NCBI GenBank assembly: GCA_034509735.1
Contig: JACGWO010000010.1
Location: 13,963,193-14,027,192, forward strand
Direction: 5' to 3'
Origin: Sesamum alatum
Taxonomy: Eukaryota; Streptophyta; Magnoliopsida; Lamiales; Pedaliaceae
Length of the DNA: 64,000 nt
The notes beneath the pieces were generated by a model that saw only the letters and a list, made by a program, of their open reading frames with translations, did not search any database and was not told the DNA's origin. How positions within the stretch are numbered: the first letter of the stretch is position 1; each line of letters begins with the position of its first letter. This document shows positions 46,088 through 57,989 of the stretch, piece after piece. Position numbers and translations under genes: made by a program.

Positions 46088-47973
46088 ATCTCCCACTTGA
46101 CCTAAAGCCAAACCCCCATATCGCTCAGACTTATCTGATCATGAGTAACCTGCGATATCCGGCTTGGTCTCACGGGTCTACTTTATTTCTTCCAAGATGT
46201 ATGCGGTCCAACCGCACTTCACCTCTTCACACCATTGCTCCAAGTAGTTGGTACTGTCAAAGAATTTTTCTGGATCCATGATGAGATCTCGGTCCTTTTG
46301 CTTGCACTACAGCCATGTTGTTATCCTCCAAGGTAACTACTGGTTTTGCCGTGCTAGGTACCACACCTAACCATTGGATGTGGTTTTTCATCAAACCACT
46401 CCCCAGAGCAACTTCTAAAGTTGCCATACATTTAACTTTCATGGTCCGTTGTGGTATCCCGGTTGAAACCTTTCCAAGCCACCACCTTACCATTAAGCAT
46501 GAATATATGTTCATACTGAGACTAGATATTATTCACATGATCCTGGAAGCTAGTATTGCTATAGCCTTCCAAAATCAACTCTCCGTAGAACGTGCATTAA
46601 GAACACTTCTTTAATCCTTATTCAGGTATTAAAGATTGTTCTCAACAACAGTCTACTGCCTCTTTGGTACACTCCTGACCCGTCGTTATGCCCCAAAGCA
46701 TACACAACATCAAGTCCAATGCACCAAACATCATACTCATGCTGCCTACGGCAAAGACGTAGGGGATGTCAAACATCTAAGCTTCCTCATCAGTCAAACC
46801 TGACTAAGTCTTGGACAGCTTAACTATATATAGGAATCCAATTCCTTTTATGGAGAATTGCGTGAACAATGTTCTTGTTTCAGTGTTTCCTAACATCTTA
46901 AATTCATTCCAAATGAATAAGATGTTACACACTTAAAACACTAGGAACACAACCAAACTCCCACTGACCCTCAAGCTCGTTACTGATCGAGTCATACCCC
47001 CTATGAACTCATCAAAACGAATATTCCAGTTACATGGAGTTCCAAACCTAGTTTGAATTCCACGTCGAATCACACGGCTCCAAGCTATTAATTTGATCTA
47101 ATATCCAACATTGTTTTTCCTTATGTATTTTGTATTATAATCCAATTGATCGGACTCACCCAGAAACCTGTACCTCTCAAGTATGTAAGATATCTTGGTC
47201 GTCCTTAGGAGGATTGGAATATAGTTAGTGAGCAAACTTGATTTAAGATGATGTTTGCTATATCACACTGAGGTATTGCTCTACTTGATTCCTCAAGGAG
47301 CTACTCCTCACACCGGTTATCCTCTGAAATCCAATTTCCCTTACGACAACACATTAACTTGTGCAAACCTAGTTTTCCTCCCACTAGTCCCTTGACGTAT
47401 GCAAGACCATCCCATATACTCAAGTACTTTGTAGGATACAGGCTTGCCATGCCATATCCAATATGGCGTTTGTGCCACGATCTTTAGAATGTGCCATGTT
47501 TTACAACTTGGCTACAGTCTTAAGAACATGCCTAGATAGGCCAAGGTAGTTCAGTGAAATACCGATCGCACCATGTCCAACAAAGTTCAATTCCTCCCTT
47601 ATCGGGGACGCCGTTCAATTGTGGCGTTCCAGGAAGAATTCCACTGAGTGAGAATTCCATTCCCATTTAGATACATCAAGAGCTCCCACTAAATACACAC
47701 CACTCGATCCAATCGAAGGTTAATTTTGCAACCAATTTGGTTCTCACTTCAAATCTAATTCCCTGAGCCTTCCAAAGGCCCTTAGACTTGTGAACCCTCT
47801 TCTGGTCTTATGTATTCAGTGACCCACAGATGTCTGACTGGATCCAATCCAACAGGCCACTAGCAAGCATATTTTGTCCTACAAAGAGCTTCTTGGCCAT
47901 CTTCCTGCTCAGGAAGAAATTGCAAGCTAGCAGGTTCGAATTGTCTATTTCTAGACTCCTTGAATCTATTAAC
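46088..47973 (-). pseudogene. Element D RNase H, RT and integrase part (very degenerate)
   Basis: Only 46257-46514 is still an ORF of note, with WLGVVPSTAKPVVT and a damaged Asn-rich RNase H end. RT (about 46880-47200) and the start of the integrase C-terminus (about 47400-47960) can be traced by alignment with A, but are full of stops. It is the most decayed interior in the window, in agreement with D being the oldest host of the nested stack. Confidence 0.72.
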
Positions 47974-49937
47974 TGTTAGAATAGGTGACCATGTAGCCAA
48001 TCTTGGCGGGCAAAATTTAACCTTTGTCTAGACAATTTTAGTGTTTTGATAAAACTATTAATGAATAAAGAAGTGAAATTCATTCTGCCATTACTTTGTT
48101 TGCGTTCACTTTACTGCTTTATCTATCTGTTCACTACGCAAACAAAGCCCACGGACTGAAAGCCCATTTCGGGGACTGGGACTACACTTGGAGGTAGGTC
48201 CATGAAATCAATCCCGCCGAATCAGTCCGGAAAACTCCAAGTCAAGGAATCTCGAAATGGGTACCGGGATTCCCTTTGAGACTTGCACTAAGCATCTGCT
48301 GTCGTATTTCATCTACGGGTGACGAAGGTCGTCTAAGCAGTGTTAGTGGGTTAGCCTGCTGGGGAGCAGCTGACTGAGGTGACTCGCGGGAACCGTCTTA
48401 CGGAGGACCTTGAGTAGGGTCAGCAAGGTATGACGTGTATTCCCGATTCCAACGGTACATGACAAGTCCTTTGACTTGAGGAACTGCTGAGTTTACCTGT
48501 GTATCAGGTCTGTATCTTAGATATGGTGAGAGATTGCCAAGAAGCACTTGAGTAGTCATAAGCCATGTCTAGTGCAGCTCTGGTGTACAAAGTGACAGTA
48601 GTTTCCAAGAAAGGATCTGTCTCCTGTCAAAAGGCATTGACAGTTGAGTCTCACGTATGCTCTGTGTCTTGTCCCTAAAATCTGTGGCCACAGTAACTGA
48701 ACAGAATGGAAGGCTTCCCTTGCGACGTTTAGTAAGGACAGACCGACACTTAGGTCCAAAATTGGGTACCTGCATTTTTCGTGCCCTAGACCCTAAGTGG
48801 TGAGGCCGTAGACAGGAGGACAAGTGTACTGTTAGAGCCTAAATGTTCATCCTTGAAATTTCACCTAGTCTCTAGTGCCATGGACCGTTGCTAGATGGCC
48901 ACCCATGGTAACGGACGGATTCTAGGAATCCGACCAAGTCTAGCTGAAAGGTGAACCTAAAGAGTCACACACAATCCACACACATCAAGTATTTAATTTA
49001 GAATTAAATATTGGAGAAAAGGAATGATTAAATTGGATTTAATTGGGTCCTTTATTTTCTTGGAGAATTAATTCCTATTATTTGATAAAAGGAATTAATC
49101 TAATAAATTAGATTTATTAGAGGATTAATTTAATAGGCCTAGAATAAATATTTATAATTTATTATATTTATTTGGCCTTTGGAATATTTAATAGGATTTA
49201 AATATTCCATTAAATTAAATTAATGGTTGAGATTGAAAGGGAGAGATGGATGGGTATGATTAATTTGACTAGGTCAAATACTACTTTGACTAAGACTTTG
49301 ACTAGGTCAAAATCCTAGTCAAAATAGACCTCTTTAGAGTTGGAGTTTAAAGAGGATTAAACTCCTCCTCTATATATAGTCCTAGTCTTTCACTATTTGA
49401 AAAGTGATGAAATTCCAACACACACACATACACAAATTCGGCTCTCTCCCTCTCCCCTCTCGTCCGCCCTCTTTCTCTCCTCAAACAAGAAAACACTTCT
49501 TGATTCTTTTGTTCTTCGAACATTAGATCAAAAAGGAGAATTAATACCGTTAATTAATAACGTGTTATTAATTCATCCTCTCCAATAACTTGTTCGTTCG
49601 CTAGGTTACGTGGGTGGATTGTGTGTTACTGTTTGGAGAGTCTCAAGAACGAGACTTGGAGCAAATCGGGGAACAACGCGAGTAGCAGTTAGAAGACAAA
49701 AATGACAATCGGTAGGTTCCGATTTAATTTTTCGCTCCTTTTATTTTTCCTATGGCCTCCATGATTTGTTTATGCTTTTAATTTCATGAGATACACCAAA
49801 CACCCGGGAAAGTTCAAGGGCATACCCCTTGAACGTGTTTATTTATTTAATCAAAGCATGTTTAATTTTCGTATTTTAATTTTTATACCACACTTCCGCA
49901 TTCGCGCTATTTTCCCGGGACGATCCACAATCTTTCA
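47974..49937 (+). mobile_element. Solo LTR inserted in the integrase region of D
   Basis: 1964 bp, from tgttagaataggtgaccatg to ...atccacaatctttca, in plus orientation. Flanks ttaac (47969-47973) and ctagc (49938-49942) are diverged copies of what is probably one 5-bp target. Before and after it the minus-strand integrase of D continues. It contains the expected AC-rich and CT-rich stretches near 49418-49480. Confidence 0.84.
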
Positions 49938-51281
49938 CTAGCCTCTTTATCCTATCTAGAGGAATGTGACCTAGCTTTGCATGCCAAATTTGTGAGTTTT
50001 TCTTGATTATCCATTTTAGCATTTTTTTTTTTAGCATTCATAATCTAATTATGGGATAGTATTGAAACAATGTTGCAACAACCTAGCAGACAAGAATAAG
50101 AATTCTTTGTCAAACAAAAGAAACTTTTATTGATCAAAAAACATGTAATCCTAATTTTCCAACAATAGAAAAACATAATTTGATCATGCTAGGTTACATA
50201 ATTGTGACCTATCAACTCTATCCTAATATGATCACTAATGGCTAAGTCTAACTGGTCCTATAGCTTCTACAGCAACAGCCCTGTGATCGCTTAGCTTTAG
50301 AACCATCTCCGCTTAGCCTTCTACTCCTTTCCATCACCTGCAAACCCTTTGCAGGTATGAGCTCTACAGCTGGTATCCAATACCCAAGAACTAGAATAGT
50401 AATCATATTAAAGCTCAAAACAAAATATACCTTGGTTGGAGAGGAGTTTAAGACACTCCCTCTTTCGATGCCCCTTTTCACGGCAATATATGCAAACATC
50501 TTTTGCAATCCTTGACTGCCAAACCGCCTTCCTCTTTCCTTTGCCCATGCCCAGCATGGTAACAGGAGCACTCTGAGCGCTTGCAGCGGCTGATTCTGTC
50601 TTACCATTCTTCCTCCTCCAGTGTCCCGCCCCTTTGCCTTTCGCTTTTGAGGTCGAAGCCTCTCCCACCAATACTGACGGTGCAGAATTTTCAATCGTTG
50701 CCTCGTATTAGAACAATATGTTTATCAACTCATGAAGGTCTTTTTCAAGCCCATTCATGTTATAGTTAATGATAAACGGGTCAAAGGAGGGAGACAGAGA
50801 CTGAAGGATAAGTCGATGTACGTCTCTTTTCAAAGATCAGCTTAGAGGTCTTTGAGCTTCTCCACTAGGGATATTATCATCAATCCATGCTGGTGTACAG
50901 ACAACCCTTCTGTCATCTTAGCTCCGAAAAATGCCTTCGTCGCAGCATATCTAATATGCCAGTTCGTACCGAATAGACGTCTTTCATGCGGAGCATTATC
51001 GAACTGACATCATCCAGTCGATCAAACTGTTTCTGGATCTCATTACTCATGGATGCCAGTATGATGCTGCGGACCTTGCGGTTGTCCTCTTGCCAGACAT
51101 TGAACGTCGAACGATCTTCTGACGAGGACCTTTCCAGCAAGACCCGAGGAAGAGGCTTATCCAAAACGTAAGCCTGGTTTTCGAAATCGAGGACAATCCT
51201 TAGATTTTGCAGCCAATCGTTATAGTTTGTTCCGTTAAATTTATTAGTCTCAAGAATTGCAGCGAGTGAATTCTTAGACAT
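49938..51281 (-). pseudogene. Element D Gag, zinc knuckle and protease
   Basis: Gag starts at 51281 (MSKNSLAAILETNKFNG) and runs with RNLRIVLDFENQAYVLDKP to about 50913, where the frame changes. The zinc knuckle CIYCREKGHRKREC is intact at about 50440-50500. The protease core around 50330-50400 is out of frame. The Gag N-terminus resembles that of B more than that of A. 49938-50230 is degenerate integrase and linker. Confidence 0.82.
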
Positions 51282-53108
51282 CTACATTCAAAATGTAAAG
51301 CTAAAATTTAGTAGATTATAATAATATTGAATTCAAGTTAAGACTTGGTCTTTAGTCATTAACTGCCCCACTATTTCTTCAAAAATCCCGCCACTCTCAA
51401 GTGGGGTTTTCGGAAAAACATTTCCCAGTGGGCTTGGAGTCCACAAACGTAATTCTCCATGCCCTGCTTTTACGATTCACACGGAAAAGAGATTTGTGGG
51501 AGGTAACATATACCATTCTCATCCAATGAGATCCCCAACATATTTTGCCTTGCCTCTTCACATGATCCCAAGAACTCCAAGCGAATCATGTTATTTAGCG
51601 TTAGGCCCAACCCATCAACCAAATGAATATCTCAACTATCAACCCCCACGACTCGTGAGATAGGGAAATAGGAGTATATTCCATTCGTTCACGACAACAG
51701 CGCAGCTTTCTTCCATTCCAAACGTGTCACGACTCGTGAGACCACGAATTGGTGAAAGTAGCTTCCTCACTACATTGCTATGGATGGAAGGCTTGGAATA
51801 ATTAAACCATTTGATTTTAATTCCATTTTGGGCCTAGTATTTACTTGGACCATCCAAGTGAGAGTTATAGTTTATTAAGATCGAGACCTCATCATTATCA
51901 GTATTTTGCATGCTCAAGTGTTAAACATTCAATGTAAATAGATGCATTCCAAACACATCATACATCAAAGCATTAAAATATTAAACACATGGCAAAGAAG
52001 CCTAGCACGCCCCTATAGAATGATCACAAGCCCGTTCCTAAGTGATTCACTAAGCCCGCAGTGGATCTATGGTCAATCTAGGGTAAGCCTACACTATTAC
52101 AATTTTTACATCTAATTATCATTCTAATGGGGCCTTGTAAAATCCTCCTTTGTTCTTCTTGGGCCTTCCGTTGTGGCTCTGTCCAACGGACCTTCATCTC
52201 CTTGGAAGCTTACATTTTTATAAAGTAAAACCTCACAACTAATTTACTCTCATTGCAACTGAAAAGGAAACCCCAATCATAAGTCGGGGGGTACATTAAA
52301 AAAGAGAGGAAGAAAGCCTTATTATTCCAAGGTTAAAAATAAAAGAAGGAATAAAAACAAAGAGGCACGCAGGCCTCACCCAACAATAAGTAAACCATAC
52401 ATACGCCAAAATGGGCTAGTGATCATCCTTATTGTTTATCAAATAAACAACAACAAAGCACATTTATTTCAAAATATAAACATGCCAACAATTAAATACA
52501 TCCCATGTATATATTCATAGATGTCCAATATCTAAAACCATAAACATAATAAAAATGCAGAAAATACCATATTAATAATGCAATTAAAAATATGGATATC
52601 AACTATACATCCAATGTACAAACCATTTTTTTTTTTTTTTTGGAAACCATTTCCAAAATAATCCAAGGCATATAATACTTTTAGAAAAATCCAATTAACT
52701 AAAAATTAAAATATGCCAAAATTAATAATTTCAAAAAACTAGCAGCAATTAGGAAAATCCAATTTTCCAGAAAAACGGCACAAAACAGCGCTGCCGGCCG
52801 GCCGTCCCAGACGGCCGGGCATGGGCAGACGCGTGGAGGCGCCCCTGCCGGCCGCGCGCGGACGAGCGCCTGCTGCCCCTGTCGGGCGTCTGACACCATT
52901 TTTTCACCTTTTTTTTTTAATTTCTGCTATAAAAACTGAAACATAAACATGCATTTACAGAAAATCCAATTCTCAAAAATTTCATGGATATCCATAATTT
53001 CAAAAGCAAAATTAACACATATTTTCTATACATATTATCATTCTTTAAAACCATAAATCATGCTTAACACATAATAACATGTAAATCCTATAGCCACAAT
53101 ACCGGACC
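51282..53108 (-). other. Leader of element D with GC-rich block
   Basis: The non-coding leader of D has the two near-palindromes (51647-51657 and 51728-51738, 81 bp apart) and the GC-rich block (52780-52900) with cggccggccg and gccgcgcgcgg words, bordered by A- and T-rich runs. The arrangement agrees with B (34075-36024). Confidence 0.74.
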
Positions 53109-53122
53109 GGGCTCTAATACCA
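53109..53122 (-). other. Primer binding site of element D
   Basis: Minus-strand tggtattagagccc, one base inside the LTR, an initiator Met-tRNA-type PBS like that of B. Confidence 0.85.
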
Positions 53123-53123
53123 C

Positions 53124-54315
53124 TGAAAGAATCAGGTACGGCCCGAGAACGCAACGGAAGTGTGAAAAAACATGAATTTAAAGGCGTAATTGAAAACGGG
53201 TTCAAAGGGGTGTTCCCTTTGAAGTTCCCGGGTATTCGGTGTATGTGCAAGCATAAATTAAAGAGGAGAAGATGCTGGACAAGTAGCTAAAAGAAATGAA
53301 CAAACGTACATGAAAATGTAAATGAAAACCAACCTTATGTTCGTTGCTCGTAGAACAAGTTTCTAGCGTTTTTCCCTTTCCGTTTATCCTTCCGTTCACT
53401 TGAGGATCCAAATTAGAATCCCTCTAATTTTTCCACACCACACCATGGAAGAGTTCTCTAAACTATTGCTAGATAGTAGTAGAGAAGAGAAGAAAAACAA
53501 TTCCAAATGAACACTATTGATTAGTGCTTTGGGAATGTTTTTAGTTCAAACCTTACCACAAGGTATGAACACAAAAACGAGAGTTTTTCAGAGAGTTTGG
53601 AGAGTTATTAGATAGAAAAATTCGTGCAAGATGCATGTTATACAAGTTATATGAGTAGTTTTGTGTATGTAGAATTGTTGAATTCAAAATTCAACTTCTA
53701 TAGTTTACTTCCAACGCAACCTACATACACACACCACTATCTACATAACCATGCACCTTTATAGCAAATAAACCACCCACCAAACCATATAAAGGCTGGT
53801 CACATGTGCCTCACATGTGGAGGATTTTAATTCATCCTTCACTTGCTATAAATTGCATTTTCTCATGGACTAAGACTACTAGTCTTGGACTTTTATTTAA
53901 TCTAATTAAATTAAATCCAAACAAAGTCCATTGGGAATTAATTAATCCAATTAATCTCAATCCAATTGAATCCCACAATTAAATAAACATAAGTCCAAAC
54001 TCTAATTAATTGATCCAATCAACTAATTAAGCCAAACCCGATAAATTAATCCAATTAATTTATAGGTTCTAATTCCAAAAAATTAACTAATTCAATTAAT
54101 TAATTCTTGGACCATCCATCAAATGGATTTCTCAATAAATGATCCAATCATTTATTTTTCTCCTTGAATTAATTTAATCAAATTAAATTAATTCGCTTCT
54201 TCTAGAATTAATTCCAAATTAATTCTACCAATTCCGTAGTGATTTGTGTGTGACTTCTTAGGTTCACCCTCAGCTAGACTTGGGCTTGTGTCCAACACAA
54301 TTGATCAATTAAATC
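53124..54315 (-). repeat. 5' LTR of element D, truncated
   Basis: Starts tgaaagaatcaggtacgg and runs about 1.19 kb, then stops where plus-strand pol sequence of element C begins. The missing half (about 1 kb) was lost at the D/C junction. Confidence 0.82.
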
Positions 54316-55796
54316 AAAATATGGACTCCATGAGCACGAACCAAGTATAGATGCTAGTGGACCCTCCCAAAGGTGTTAAACCAATCGGGTGTAAATGGGT
54401 CTATAAGTGCAAACTTGGAGCTGATGGGGAAGTAACTACCTTCAAAGCTAGGCTTGTGGAGAAGGGTTACACTGAGCGACCCGGGGTTGATTTTGAGGAA
54501 ACCTATTCGCCAGTAGCCATGGCTAAGTCCATTCAGATTATGCTCGTCATAGCTGCATGGTATGACTATGAAATATGGCAGATGGACGTGAAAATGGCCT
54601 TCTTTAATGGCTATGTTGAGGAAGAGATCTATATGGATTAGGCAGAGGGATTCACTGTCGTTGGAGAAGAGCAGAAGGTCTGCCATCTCCAGACGTCTAT
54701 CTATGGCCTCAAACAAGCATCCCGAAGTTGGAATATTCATGATGAAGTCATACGGGAGTATGATTTCATCAAGAACGAATGTGACCTTTGTATGTACGAG
54801 AAGGTCAGTGAGAGCTCAGTAGTGTTCCTAGTGCTTTATGTGGACGACATCCTGCTTATTGGGAATGATGTTAGAATGTTAGGTGACACTCCATGAAGGA
54901 TTTAGGTCAAGTTTCCTATATCCTAGGCATCAAGATCTTTAGGGATAGATCTAGACGAATGTTAGGAATGACCCAAAACTCATATGTTGAGAAAGTCTTG
55001 AAAATATTCAAGATGGATAACTCCAAACGAGGTTTCTTTCCCATGAGGCATGGGGTCAAGTTATCCAAGAAACAGTTTCCCAAAACTGATGAGGAGTTTA
55101 AAGGATGAAGGACATCCCTATGCCTCCACCGTAAGCAGCATCCAATATGTCGTACACTACACTAAGCCTGACATCGCTTACGCTTTAAGTATAATCAGCT
55201 GATATCAAGCTTGCGCAAGTGAGGCACAGTGGACTACAGTAAAGACCATTCTTAAGTACCTGAAAAGGACTAAAGATATGTTCTTGGTCTATGGCGGTGG
55301 AGAGTTGATACTGGAAGGTTTCAGTGATGCTAGCTTCCAGTCAGACGATGACAATGCCAAGTTTCAGTCAGAATTTGTATTCAGGCTTAATGGTGTAGTG
55401 GTGGCTTGGAAGAGTTCCAAGCAAGATACCACAACCAATTCCACCGCTGAAGCTGAATACATAGCAGCCCCGAAGCTGCCAAGGAAGCGGTTTGGATGAA
55501 AAACTAAATCCAAGAGTTGGGTGTGGTGCCTAGCATTGGCGGGCTAGTAGTTATCTTTTGTGATAACAACGGGGCTATAGCGCAAGCGAAGGAACCGAGA
55601 TCTCATCATCGATCTAAGCATATTCTTAGATGCTACCACCTGCTAAGGGAGATGGTAGGAAGAGGTGACGTTCGGATGGACCGAGTCAGCTCAGCAGAAA
55701 ATACAGCGAATCCATTGACTAAGCCCATGTCACAGATCGCTCATGCTCAGCATCTTGAGAAGATGGGTTTAAGGCATATGAGTGATTGGCTTTAGG
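54316..55796 (+). pseudogene. Element C reverse transcriptase and RNase H
   Basis: 54351-54641 carries VKPIGCKWVYKCKLGADGE, AFFNGYVEEEIYMD and YSPVAMAKSI; a TAG follows. The YVDD box lies near 54838-54849 in another frame. 54893-55108 gives MKDLGQVSYILGIKIFRD and MRHGVKLSKKQFPKTDEE. RNase H is at 55278-55499 (GFSDASFQSDDDNAKFQ) and 55517-55795 (VVIFCDNNGAIAQAKEP, ending LRHMSDWL and a stop). About four frame breaks are visible. The domain order is that of copia and the family is the same as A, B and D. Confidence 0.85.
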
Positions 55797-55809
55797 TCAA
55801 GCGGGAGAT

Positions 55810-57298
55810 TGTTAGAATAGGTGACTGTGAAGCCAATCTCATTAGGTTTATGTAACTTGTTTCTGACAATAATGGTATCAATAAAATATTCTGAATAAAA
55901 GTGATGTTCAGCTCTTGACATGTTATACTTTGTTGTGTTCACATATATTTTTGTTCATTGCACAAGCAAAGCAACAGACCCGGTATGTTAATCCAGGAGG
56001 CTAGAATGTGCATAGGTTGGCAGTCATGAATCCAGCCTCTGTGGATCGGTCTGGAACCCTCCAAGCCAAGGACCTCGAGATTGGGTATCGAGGGTCCAAG
56101 CGAGACTTGCACTAAGGATTGCACTCGTGTTTCATCGAAGAGTGACGAGGGTCGTCTATGCAATATTACTGGGTTAGTCGGCTCGGCGTCGGCTGACTAA
56201 GGTGACTCGCAGAAGTCATCATATGGAAGCCTTAAGGGGCTTGGTCAGTATGACTCATAGTCTTAGTTCTGATAGTACGAGATTAGTCCTCATACTTGAG
56301 GAACCATGGCAGTCACATGCACACTATGACTGCATCTTAGGTTTGGCGAAAAGCTACCAGGCGGAAAGGCTTGGTTGATAGAAGCCCTATCTAGTGCAGT
56401 TAGAATGTGCAATGAGGATGGTGAGTTCCAAGATAGAATATGTCTCTTGTCAATGTTTGACAGTAGTGTCTCATGTACACTCTAAGACTCGTTTCCTATA
56501 AAATCTGTGTCCCCAGTAACTAGACATTGAGATGGCATCCTAATGACGTTTTAGTATGCTTAAGTCATGTATGGGGACCGACGTCCAAATTTCATACCCT
56601 AGACTGTAGTTGTGAGATGGTAGATGGAAAGACTGTACCCGTATGCGTTCGTGAGCCTAAATGTTCACATCATGATTTCACCTAGTCTATAGTACCATAG
56701 ACTGTTGCTAGATGGCCACCCATGGGGACGGGTGAATTCCGATTATGAGATAATCGGCAATTCGCCCAAGTCTAGCTGAAGGTGAACCTAAAGAGTCACA
56801 AACAATTCACTGGATGTGAAGGAGTTAATTTGGAATTAATTCCAGGAGATTAAACAATTTAATTGGATTAAATTGATCCCTTTTTGAAGTATCAAGTCTT
56901 TGTAGATTAATTGGATTAGTCGGGCTTGACTCATCAATTGGAGGATGGGATTTCTCTTTTTAATTAGATTAAAAGGTGGAAATTATTATTGGGCTTAAGT
57001 ATTAATTAGATTTATATGTAAAGCCCATTAAGAACTTGGACCATTTAAATTAGATTTAATAAGGACCATAAAGCCCATCAAGAATGGATGGACGAGATTC
57101 GATCTGGGGTATATTGAGATGAATGGCTAGGATGGAGTTTGACTATGTCAAATCCTTTGTTGACTAGGATTTGACTAAGTCAAAGTCCTAAGTTGATTAG
57201 AGTGTGTCTCTTTGGAAGAGTTTGAGTAGGATTAGGAATACTAATCCCTTAAATACTCAAAACACACATAAGCACACACAACTTTTCTTCACCACTCT

Positions 57299-57355
<57 letters not shown>

Positions 57356-57822
57356 CATCCAAACTTCTTCACCTCCAAAAGTGTTTCTTTGTCTTCTTGT
57401 TTCATATAAAGGGTCATACGGATAATTGATCACATTAATCAGTAACGTTTGGTCAATTGTTCTATCCCTTTTTGATATCTTGCTAGCAAGAGAGTATCAA
57501 GCATTCCGATGAATTGCGTGAATGTTTTAGAGGATCTCTACCTTGGGATCTTGGTGGCAAATCCGAGAACAACGTGTGTAGCCGAACGAAGAAAGCTACA
57601 AGGATGAGTACTCTTGTTATGTTCCTTGTTCCTCTCGTCAACCTTAGGGCCTCCATGAATCTTGTTTGTTTTCTTTTGTTCATGAGATACACCGAACGCC
57701 CGAGAGAATCAAGAGAACAACCCTTGATCTGGTTTTAAATTCTGTCTTAATTCCATTATACATGCTTAATTATGTTTTATGCTTCCGCCGCGCTACTCTC
57801 GGGCCGATCCACTACGCTTACA
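55810..57822 (+). repeat. 3' LTR of element C
   Basis: About 2.0 kb, from tgttagaataggtgactgtg to ...ccactacgcttaca. It aligns with the B LTR, but the terminal sequence (cttaca instead of ctttca) marks another sub-branch. A long (CT)n run at 57304-57352 is present. The end at 57822 is set by the CA rule and by comparison with B. Confidence 0.8.
57304..57352. repeat. (CT)n microsatellite
   Basis: About 24 uninterrupted CT units in the LTR of element C, where other copies have only a short 'ctctctc' stretch. Confidence 0.93.
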
Positions 57823-57989
57823 TCTACGATCCCGTCTTGGCACATTAGTTGGACACAAAGGAGCTTGACTTTATTGGAATTCTTGTTGGATATGAATTTG
57901 TTGTCTTGCATGTGTTTGTGGCCAATCCATCTTATTAGAAATGCGTGTTGTTTGCTTTTGGCCAGGTCGAGTAGTGACACAAAAAGTAG

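Larger units (their letters stand above)
29596..54315 (-). mobile_element. Long-LTR copia element D, split by nested insertions
   Basis: On the minus strand: a 5' LTR (53124-54315, cut short), PBS, leader, gag, protease, integrase, RT, RNase H, then a 3' LTR in two parts (44351-46087 and 29596-30000). The 3' LTR is interrupted by element B; both sides match the uninterrupted LTR at 53591-53640. A plus-strand solo LTR (47974-49937) interrupts the integrase region. Removing the insertions leaves one old copy of about 8.4 kb. Both ends are truncated. Confidence 0.82.
54316..57822 (+). mobile_element. Copia element C, 5'-truncated
   Basis: RT, RNase H and polypurine tract (agcgggagat, 55800-55809) followed by one LTR (55810-57822). 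Gag, protease, integrase and the 5' LTR are absent. The left end is joined to the truncated LTR of D at 54315/54316. It is read in the same direction as B. Confidence 0.83.
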
